From DASWHF01 sp036393295 (GTDB lineage: Bacteria; Pseudomonadota; Gammaproteobacteria; Acidiferrobacterales; UBA6901), in the NCBI GenBank assembly GCA_036393295.1, contig DASWHF010000039.1:1-13452 (forward strand): a stretch of 13,452 bases of DNA, in the 5' to 3' direction. Below the pieces are notes generated by a model. That model made no database searches. It was not told the origin of the DNA and saw nothing but the letters and a program-made list of their open reading frames with translations. Position numbers and translations under genes: made by a program. Of the stretch, positions 7,173-13,452 are shown piece after piece; within the stretch, counting starts at the first letter, position 1; each line of letters opens with the position of its first letter.

Positions 7173-8936
7173 CTAATAAACCCTCTCCTTCGGCGGAAAC
7201 GACTCCACCGTCAACGGCTTCATCCGCACCGGCTTGTAATCGAGCCGCTGCCCGTCCTGATAGTAAAGCGTGTGCTTGAGCCAGCCGCGATCGTCGCGCT
7301 CCGGGTAATCCTCGCGCGAATGCGCCCCGCGGCTCTCGGTACGCGCCGCCGCGGAAACGACGACCGCCGCGGCCACCTCCAGCAGATTCTCGAGCTCCAA
7401 AGCCTCGATGCGCGCGGTATTGAACACCCGGCTGTGGTCCTTGAGCCGGGCGTCCGACAGCCGCGCGCGCAGCGCCCGCATGCGCACTACGCCCTCGTCC
7501 AGCACCGCCTGGCTGCGGAACACGCCGCAGTACTCCTCCATGGTGCGGCGCACCGCCTCGGCGAGACCGTCGACCGATTCGCCGTCGCCTCGTTGATCCC
7601 AGCGCTGCAGGCGCGCCAGCGCCGAATCGAGGGCCGGCGCCGACATCGGACGGTGATACGGGTTGTCCTTCAGATACTCGACCATATGCTCGCCCGCGGC
7701 GCGGCCGAAGACCACGATGTCGAGCAGCGAGTTGCCGCCCAGCCGGTTGGCGCCGTGCACCGACACGCAGGCGCACTCGCCGACCGCGTACAGGCCCGGC
7801 ACCGCCTCCTCCGGCCCGTGGCGCACCGGGGCGACCACCTGGCCGAAGCGGTTCGTCGGGATGCCTCCCATCATATAATGCAGCGTCGGCGCCACCGGGA
7901 TCGGCTCCTTGACCGGGTCGGCGTGGGCGAAGCGGATCGCGGTCTCGCGGATGCCGGGCAGACGGCTCTTGATGATGTCCGCCGGCAGGTGATCGACCTT
8001 GAGCAGCACATGGTCCTTGCGCGGCCCGCAGCCGCGTCCCTCGCGCAGCTCGATGGCGATCGCGCGGCTGACCACGTCGCGGCTCGCCAGGTCCTTGGCC
8101 TGGGGGGCGTAGCGCTCCATGAAGCGCTCGCCCTCGCCGTTGACCAGGTAGCCGCCCTCGCCGCGCACGCCCTCGCTGATCAGCATGCCGTGGCCGGCGA
8201 TGCCGGTCGGATGGAACTGCACGAACTCCATGTCCTCGAGCGGGATGCCGGCGCGCAGCGCCATGGCCATGCCGTCGCCGGTGTTGATCATGGCGTTGGT
8301 GCCGGTGCGGTAGATGCGCCCCGCCCCGCCGGTGGCGATCAGCGTGGTGCGCGCCTCGATGATCAGCGGCTCGCCGGTCTCGATCTCCAGCACCAGCGCG
8401 CCCAGCACATAGCCGTCGGCGTCGCGCAGCAGGTCCAGCGCGAAGTACTCGTCGAAGAAATGCGTCTTGGCGCGCATATTCTGCTGGTAGAGCGCGTGCA
8501 GGATGGCGTGGCCGGTGCGGTCGGCCGCCGCGCAGGTGCGCGCCGCCTGCTCGCCGCCGAAGTGCTGGCTCTGGCCGCCGAACTTGCGCTGGTAGATGCG
8601 GCCGTTGGGCAGGCGCGTGAACGGCACGCCGTAGTGCTCGAGCTCGATCACCAGGCGCGGCGCCATCTGGCACATGTACTCGATCGCGTCCTGGTCGCCG
8701 AGGTAGTCGCCGCCCTTGACGGTGTCGTACATGTGCCAGTGCCAGTTGTCCGGCAGCACGTTTCCGATCGCGGCGTTCATGCCACCCTGGGCGGCGACGG
8801 TGTGGGAGCGCGTCGGGAACACCTTGGACACCACCGCGACATGCGCCTCGGCCTGGGCGAGCTGCAGCGCGGCACGCAGGCCGCCGCCGCCGGCGCCGAT
8901 GACCAGGCAATCGAAACGGCGCTTCGCGATGCTCAC
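7173..8936 (-). CDS. sdhA: Succinate dehydrogenase flavoprotein subunit SdhA
   Basis: This 587-residue catalytic subunit oxidises succinate to fumarate (588 residues in E. coli). The start is GTG at 8936-8934, overlapping the sdhD stop as GTGA. The frame is open upstream, but that part overlies sdhD. An FAD-binding GAGGGG motif lies near residue 14. His45 in RSHTVAAQGG is the covalent FAD attachment site. Catalytic residues are His242 in FHPTG, Arg286 in LASRDVVSRA and His353 in HYMMGG. GANRLGGNSLLDIVVFGRAAG completes the flavin site. It forms the membrane-bound complex II with SdhB, SdhC and SdhD on the cytoplasmic face, feeding electrons to ubiquinone. SdhE, encoded downstream, flavinylates it. 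Confidence 0.98.
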   Translation of the reverse strand: MSIAKRRFDCLVIGAGGGGLRAALQLAQAEAHVAVVSKVFPTRSHTVAAQGGMNAAIGNVLPDNWHWHMYDTVKGGDYLGDQDAIEYMCQMAPRLVIELEHYGVPFTRLPNGRIYQRKFGGQSQHFGGEQAARTCAAADRTGHAILHALYQQNMRAKTHFFDEYFALDLLRDADGYVLGALVLEIETGEPLIIEARTTLIATGGAGRIYRTGTNAMINTGDGMAMALRAGIPLEDMEFVQFHPTGIAGHGMLISEGVRGEGGYLVNGEGERFMERYAPQAKDLASRDVVSRAIAIELREGRGCGPRKDHVLLKVDHLPADIIKSRLPGIRETAIRFAHADPVKEPIPVAPTLHYMMGGIPTNRFGQVVAPVRHGPEEAVPGLYAVGECACVSVHGANRLGGNSLLDIVVFGRAAGEHMVEYLKDNPYHRPMSAPALDSALARLQRWDQRGDGESVDGLAEAVRRTMEEYCGVFRSQAVLDEGVVRMRALRARLSDARLKDHSRVFNTARIEALELENLLEVAAAVVVSAAARTESRGAHSREDYPERDDRGWLKHTLYYQDGQRLDYKPVRMKPLTVESFPPKERVY

Positions 8937-9292
8937 GGCACGGCTCCCCACAGCAACACCTCCCCGACCCAGGCGGCGACGACCAGCAGCGCGACCGCGG
9001 TCACGGCGCTCACCAGCACGCGCAGGCCGAGCGGCGGGAGATAATCGAGATACACGCTGCGCATGCCGATCCAGGCGTGCAGCAGCGCGGCGGCGAAGGC
9101 GAGCGCCACGGCGATGCGCATCGTCGGGCTCAGCATCCAGGCGCGCCACGCCGCGTAGTCGGCGAACGGCGCGAACCCGAGCCGCAGGACGACGAACACC
9201 GTGAAACCGCCGAGGTAGAGCGCCGTCAGCCGCTGCCACAGCCATTCGCCGAGCCCGCGGTGGGCGCTGCCGCTGCTGCGGTAGCGGTTCAC
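8933..9292 (-). CDS. sdhD: Succinate dehydrogenase membrane anchor subunit SdhD
   Basis: This 119-residue membrane subunit has three hydrophobic helices (about 24-42, 55-77 and 88-112). The family signature HAWIGMRSVYLDY contains His72, equivalent to the axial haem b ligand His71 of E. coli, and Asp83-Tyr84, the Asp82-Tyr83 pair near the quinone site. With SdhC it anchors the SdhAB dimer and forms the ubiquinone pocket. The start is GTG at 9292-9290, overlapping the sdhC stop as GTGA. This gives VNRYRSSGSAHRG and a length close to the E. coli protein (115). The frame remains open upstream through sdhC, but that portion is an overlapping shadow. Confidence 0.93.
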   Translation of the reverse strand: MNRYRSSGSAHRGLGEWLWQRLTALYLGGFTVFVVLRLGFAPFADYAAWRAWMLSPTMRIAVALAFAAALLHAWIGMRSVYLDYLPPLGLRVLVSAVTAVALLVVAAWVGEVLLWGAVP

Positions 9293-9672
9293 GCGAACAG
9301 GCCCCAGGCCGCCGCCACCGTCACGGCGGCGGTCGCCACCAGCACCCCGAGCGCCAGGAACCGCGCCGGCAACCGGCCGATGCCGATATCGAGGTCGAAC
9401 AGCAGGTGGCGCAGGCCGGCGAAGAAATGGTGCGCCAGCATCCACAGGGTCAACAGCAGCGCGAGTCTGGCGGGCCAGGAGGCGAACGCGTCGACGACGC
9501 GCGCATAACCGTCGGCGCCGGACAGCGCGGTTTGCAGGGCATAGAGCGAGACCGGCAGCGCGAACACCAGGAGCACGCCGCTGACGCGATGCAGGATCGA
9601 GACCATGCCGCCGATCGGCAGGCGGATCGCCACTAGGTTGAGATAAACCGGGCGCTTCTTGTTTTTGTCCAT
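9289..9672 (-). CDS. sdhC: Succinate dehydrogenase cytochrome b556 subunit SdhC
   Basis: This 127-residue membrane subunit (129 in E. coli) starts MDKNKKRPVYLNL, with GAGG placed before the ATG. The early motif RLPIGGMVSILHRVSG contains Ser25 and Arg29, equivalent to the quinone-site Ser27 and Arg31 of E. coli. His82 in HHFFAGLRH corresponds to the haem ligand His84. Three membrane helices are visible. It is the first gene of sdhCDAB-sdhE-ygfX. No convincing promoter is visible in the 83 bases between it and the upstream epimerase stop. The operon promoter may therefore lie inside the epimerase gene, or be of a type I cannot recognise. Confidence 0.95.
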   Translation of the reverse strand: MDKNKKRPVYLNLVAIRLPIGGMVSILHRVSGVLLVFALPVSLYALQTALSGADGYARVVDAFASWPARLALLLTLWMLAHHFFAGLRHLLFDLDIGIGRLPARFLALGVLVATAAVTVAAAWGLFA

Positions 9673-9706
9673 GACCTCGAGGCCTCGTCCACGATTCCCG
9701 CCGCGC

Positions 9707-9726
9707 GCACGGCCAGTTTGCCGTGC
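9707..9726. other. Short hairpin in the gap between the epimerase gene and sdhC
   Basis: A perfect 7-bp inverted repeat, GCACGGC / GCCGTGC, has a 6-base loop. It lies 30 bases after the epimerase stop and 35 before sdhC. No T-tract follows it on the minus strand, so it is a poor terminator. It might reduce read-through from the sugar gene into the sdh operon. Confidence 0.3.
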
Positions 9727-9755
9727 CGGCCCCCGGCTTGGCAAGCGCCGCGCCG

Positions 9756-10694
9756 TCAGCGGCGTCGCGCCGACACGCCGATCGACCCCAGCAACTCCGC
9801 AAGGCCGTCGCCTAGCGCGGTCGACGGCGCGGCATCGAGCCGTTGCGTGAGCCGCCGCACGTCCGCGCAGGAGTGGCGGATGTCGCCGACGCGCGGCTCG
9901 GCGAAGCGCCGCTCGACGCGCCTCCCGGCCAGATCCTCCAGGGTGTCCAGCAGCGTCAGCAGCGAGGTCTGCCGGCCGGTGCCGACATTCATCGTCTCGC
10001 CGCCCAGCCCGTCCCGCGTCAGCGCCCCGCACAACAGTGCGGCGAGATCGCCGACGTAGACGAAGTCGCGGGTCTGCTCGCCGTCGCCGAACAGCGTGAC
10101 CGGCTCGCCGCGCGCGAGGCGATCGACAAAGATGCTGATGACGCCGGAATACGGCGACGACGGGTCCTGGCGCGGCCCGTAGATGTTGAAGAACCGGAAG
10201 GCGGTGCCGGCGAGCCCGTGCTTCCGGAAGTAATAGTGCAGGTAGTGCTCGCCGGCCAGCTTGTCGGCGGCATAGGGGGACAGCGGCCGCGGCGTCGCGC
10301 TCTCCGCCACCGGCAGCTCGGCGCTGTCGCCGTAGACCGCGGCCGAGCTGGCGTACAGAAGGCGCCGCACGTCGCGCTCGCGCGCCGCCTCGAGGACGTG
10401 CAGCGTGCCGTCGAAATTGCTGGCGTGGGTGGCGACGGGGTCGTCGATGCTGGCCTGCACCGACGCCACGGCGGCGAGGTGCACGATCGCGTCCACGCCC
10501 GTCGCACAGGCATCGACCTCGGCGCGATCGCGGACGTCACCGACGACGAGCTCGAGCCGCGCATGGGTCGCGAGATTGGCGCGCCTGCCGGTGGAGAGAT
10601 TGTCGAGCACACGCACCGCGTGGCCGAGTCCCAGCAGCCGCTCGACCACGTGCGAACCGATGAATCCCGCGCCGCCGGTTACCAGGACCTTCAT
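9756..10694 (-). CDS. GalE-like NAD-dependent nucleotide-sugar epimerase
   Basis: This 312-residue extended short-chain dehydrogenase is a likely UDP-hexose 4-epimerase. The NAD-binding TGGAGFIG spans residues 6-13, an active-site Ser lies in ASSAAVYG near 116-117, and the catalytic pair is Tyr141 and Lys145 in YAADK. FRFFNIYGPRQDP is typical of the GalE/WbpP-like branch, whose members use UDP-glucose or UDP-N-acetylglucosamine; the substrate cannot be told from sequence alone. I chose the ATG at 10694 because MKVLVTGGAGFIG is the normal family start. No Shine-Dalgarno motif precedes it, because a palindromic repeat copy ends six bases away. The frame stays open through the repeat to an ATG at 10802, which would add 36 repeat-encoded residues. 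It runs opposite to the dehydrogenase gene to its right. Confidence 0.88.
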   Translation of the reverse strand: MKVLVTGGAGFIGSHVVERLLGLGHAVRVLDNLSTGRRANLATHARLELVVGDVRDRAEVDACATGVDAIVHLAAVASVQASIDDPVATHASNFDGTLHVLEAARERDVRRLLYASSAAVYGDSAELPVAESATPRPLSPYAADKLAGEHYLHYYFRKHGLAGTAFRFFNIYGPRQDPSSPYSGVISIFVDRLARGEPVTLFGDGEQTRDFVYVGDLAALLCGALTRDGLGGETMNVGTGRQTSLLTLLDTLEDLAGRRVERRFAEPRVGDIRHSCADVRRLTQRLDAAPSTALGDGLAELLGSIGVSARRR

Positions 10695-10700
10695 AAAAGT

Positions 10701-10797
10701 AAGGGGTCGGAGTGATTTGTTTTTGGGCAGCCGCCGGCCGGCTGGCCCGATGTACCCGATGGTTGTGCTGCCCAAAAACAAATCACTCCGACCCCTT
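10701..10797. repeat. REPIN-like palindromic repeat, copy 1
   Basis: Two perfect 31-base inverted arms (10701-10731 and 10767-10797) begin AAGGGGTCGGAGTGATTT and flank a 35-base loop. The loop contains its own palindrome, GCCGGCCGGC (10733-10742). The same arms and loop recur at 12285-12384, in the same orientation. The element lies between two divergent genes, so it is not a terminator for either. It ends six bases from the epimerase start codon, inside that gene's likely leader. The GGGGTCGGAGT ends resemble repeats often seen around RAYT transposases in gammaproteobacteria. No transposase is in the window. Confidence 0.9.
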
Positions 10798-10808
10798 TCC
10801 ATACCGGT

Positions 10809-10836
10809 TTGGTTTGCCGCCCTCGCCCTCTATAAT
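10809..10836 (+). promoter_or_regulatory. Candidate sigma-70 promoter of the TviB-type dehydrogenase gene
   Basis: A perfect TATAAT lies at 10831-10836. TTGGTT at 10809-10814 is 16 bases upstream and matches the -35 consensus at its first three positions. Transcription would start near 10843, giving a leader of about 155 bases. The remainder of the 10695-10998 gap holds repeat copy 1, GC-rich leader sequence with a small CCCCGCGGGG palindrome (about 10852-10861), and an AT-richer stretch before the gene. Confidence 0.5.
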
Positions 10837-10903
10837 ACCGCCCCGGGCGGCCCCGCGGGGTCGCAGGGCGGGGGCGGTCGAGAGCCCGTCCCGGGTCGGG
10901 GTA

Positions 10904-10931
10904 ATCATACGCACAAACCGATAAATAACAA
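10904..10931 (-). promoter_or_regulatory. Candidate promoter for the GalE-like epimerase
   Basis: On the minus strand, TTGTTA (10931-10926) and TATGAT (10909-10904) are 16 bases apart. The -10 matches at five of six positions and the -35 at four of six. If used, its transcript would pass through repeat copy 1 before the epimerase start at 10694. The hairpin would then form in the 5' leader. This is a motif-level prediction only. Confidence 0.35.
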
Positions 10932-10998
10932 AGGCTTGTAAAGGACTTCATCCGCAGTCGTCTGCGCAACCAATCGCACAGCTCCATCAGGGGGATTC

Positions 10999-12279
<1,281 letters not shown>

Positions 12280-12284
12280 AAAGT

Positions 12285-12384
12285 AAGGGGTCGGAGTGAT
12301 TTATTTTTAGGCAGCCGCTGGCCAGCTTGCCCGATGTGCACGATGGTTGTGCAGCTGCCTAAGAATAAATCACTCCGACCCCTT
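12285..12384. repeat. REPIN-like palindromic repeat, copy 2
   Basis: The 31-base arms (12285-12315 and 12354-12384) pair at 30 of 31 positions, the exception being T12306 facing G12363, which would be a wobble pair. The 38-base loop matches copy 1 at 30 of its first 35 positions and contains GCTGGCCAGC (12317-12326). Relative to copy 1 both partners have changed together at arm positions 19 (G-C to A-T) and 25 (G-C to A-T), and in the loop palindrome (C-G to T-A). It fills the gap between tviB and the next epimerase gene. Its right end abuts the ribosome binding site AAGGA (12388-12392) of that gene. The AAAGT left flank is also shared with copy 1. Confidence 0.9.
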
Positions 12385-12399
12385 TCCAAGGAATAGACC

Positions 12400-13407
12400 A
12401 TGCATATCATGATCACCGGCGTCGCCGGCTTCATCGGCTCCACCCTGGCGCTGCGCCTGCTCGAGCGCGGCGACAGCGTGTACGGCGTCGACAACCTCAA
12501 CGACTACTACTCGGTCGAGCTCAAGCAGGCGCGGCTCCAGCGCTTCGCCGATCATCCGCGCTTTACTTTCGAGAAGCTCGACATCGCCGACCGCGCCGGG
12601 ATGGCGGACCTGTTCCGGCGCGAGCGCTTCGATGCCGTCATGAACCTCGCCGCCCAGGCCGGCGTGCGCTACTCGCTGGTCAATCCGGGCGCCTACATCG
12701 ACGCCAACCTGGTGGGCTTCGGCAATATCCTCGAGGGCTGCCGCCAGTCCCGGGTCGGCCACCTGGTGTTCGCCTCCTCCAGCTCGGTCTACGGCGCCAA
12801 CACCAAGCAGCCGTTCTCCGAGCACGACAACGTCGACCATCCGGTGTCGCTGTACGCGGCCAGCAAGAAGGCCAACGAGCTGATGGCGCACAGCTACGCG
12901 CACCTGTTCGGCCTGTCCTGCACCGGCCTGCGCTTCTTCACCGTCTACGGTCCGTGGGGCCGGCCGGACATGGCGCTGTTCCTGTTCACCCAGGGCATCC
13001 TCGAGGGCACGCCGATCAAGGTGTTCAACCACGGCAAGATGGTGCGCGACTTCACCTATATCGACGATATCGTCGAGGGCGTGATCCGCGTCATCGACCG
13101 CCCGGCCAAGCCCAATCCCGGCTGGACCGGCCTGGCGCCCGATTCCGCCACCAGCTATGCGCCCTACCGCGTGTTCAACATCGGCAACAACCAGCCGGTC
13201 GAGCTGATGCGCTATATCGAGGTGCTGGAGGACTGCCTCGGCAAAAAGGCCGTCAAGGAAATGCTGCCGATGCAGGACGGCGACGTGCCGAGCACCGTCG
13301 CCGACGTCAGCGAGTTGACCGCCGCGACCGGCTTCAAGCCGGCGACGCCGGTCGAAGTCGGCATCCGGCGCTTCGTCGAGTGGTACCGGGAGTACCACAA
13401 AGCCTAA
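12400..13407 (+). CDS. capI: CapI/LspL-type UDP-glucuronate 4-epimerase
   Basis: This 335-residue extended short-chain dehydrogenase has the NAD-binding TGVAGFIG (residues 6-13), the Ser-rich active-site strand ASSSSVYG (about 125-132) and the catalytic Tyr152 and Lys156 in YAASKK. FFTVYGPWGRPDMALF is a hallmark of the CapI/LspL/GAE group, which interconverts UDP-glucuronate and UDP-galacturonate. It may act on the uronic acid made by the preceding dehydrogenase, although that enzyme resembles N-acetyl-hexosamine dehydrogenases. AAGGA seven bases upstream supports the ATG. It is 120 bases after tviB, with a repeat copy filling the gap, and is probably in the same transcription unit unless the hairpin stops transcription. 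A third repeat copy starts right after its TAA. Confidence 0.92.
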   Translation: MHIMITGVAGFIGSTLALRLLERGDSVYGVDNLNDYYSVELKQARLQRFADHPRFTFEKLDIADRAGMADLFRRERFDAVMNLAAQAGVRYSLVNPGAYIDANLVGFGNILEGCRQSRVGHLVFASSSSVYGANTKQPFSEHDNVDHPVSLYAASKKANELMAHSYAHLFGLSCTGLRFFTVYGPWGRPDMALFLFTQGILEGTPIKVFNHGKMVRDFTYIDDIVEGVIRVIDRPAKPNPGWTGLAPDSATSYAPYRVFNIGNNQPVELMRYIEVLEDCLGKKAVKEMLPMQDGDVPSTVADVSELTAATGFKPATPVEVGIRRFVEWYREYHKA

Positions 13408-13452
13408 AGGGGTCCTAAAGGGGTCGGAGTGATTTAATTTTGGGCAGTCGAC
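13408..13452. repeat. REPIN-like palindromic repeat, copy 3, cut by the window end
   Basis: From 13418, the sequence matches the left arm of the two complete copies (AAGGGGTCGGAGTGATTT, then AATTTTGGGCAG) up to 13447, after which the window ends. Only the left arm is visible, so the palindrome itself cannot be confirmed. The arm is preceded by an 11-base tandem duplication, CTAAAGGGGTC at 13404-13414 and again at 13415-13425, which begins within the epimerase's last codons and includes its TAA stop. Confidence 0.75.

Noticed and set aside
6366..9044. Very long plus-strand open frame (892 codons) opposite sdhB and sdhA
   Set aside because: It is the antisense shadow of two unmistakable enzyme genes in GC-rich DNA, is rich in Arg, Ala, His and Val, has no recognisable domain, and crosses the sdhA-sdhB repeat.
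10701..10797. Repeat copy 1 as an intrinsic terminator
   Set aside because: It lies between two divergent genes, where neither transcript needs to end, and its loop and inner palindrome are conserved in a second copy, which a terminator would not require.

Overview
The window is GC-rich and gene-dense and reads as the chromosome of a gammaproteobacterium. The evidence is gene order: an rpoE(algU)-rseA(mucA)-rseB(mucB)-mucD cluster divergent from nadB, and an sdhCDAB operon that continues into sdhE and ygfX and meets nadB tail to tail. The Pseudomonas-like envelope-stress order, without a mucC/rseC gene, combined with an accessory polysaccharide block, suggests an environmental lineage (Chromatiales- or Acidiferrobacterales-like). 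That placement is a guess from style and not from any search.

Layout. Positions 1-212 hold two GC-rich hairpins and, on the minus strand, what may be the first nine codons of lepA. Positions 213-3863 (minus strand) encode the sigma-E system: RpoE, its membrane anti-sigma factor RseA, periplasmic RseB and the Do-type protease MucD. A good sigma-E-type promoter lies upstream of rpoE (3917-3943), so the operon probably regulates itself. nadB (4072-5685, plus strand) makes iminoaspartate for NAD synthesis. Positions 5691-9672 (minus strand) are the succinate dehydrogenase operon sdhC-sdhD-sdhA-sdhB-sdhE-ygfX: four enzyme subunits, the flavinylation factor for SdhA, and a small membrane protein. 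Most junctions are stop/start overlaps of the GTGA type. The one open junction (sdhA/sdhB) is filled by a long, almost purely purine/pyrimidine inverted repeat.

Positions 9756-13407 carry three nucleotide-sugar genes: a GalE-like epimerase (minus strand), a TviB-type UDP-sugar dehydrogenase (plus strand) and a CapI-type UDP-uronate 4-epimerase (plus strand). They probably supply sugar precursors for a surface polysaccharide whose remaining genes lie to the right of the window.

The most interesting non-coding structure is a dispersed palindromic repeat in this last region. There are two complete copies (10701-10797 and 12285-12384) and a third cut by the window end (from about 13408). Each complete copy has 31-bp arms around a conserved loop. 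The two copies differ at three base pairs where both partners have changed together, so the fold is conserved while the sequence drifts. Each copy sits within a few bases of a start or stop codon of a sugar gene. They look like REPIN-type elements moved by a RAYT (REP-associated tyrosine transposase) encoded elsewhere. I saw no CRISPR array, tRNA, rRNA, integrase or obviously novel protein system.
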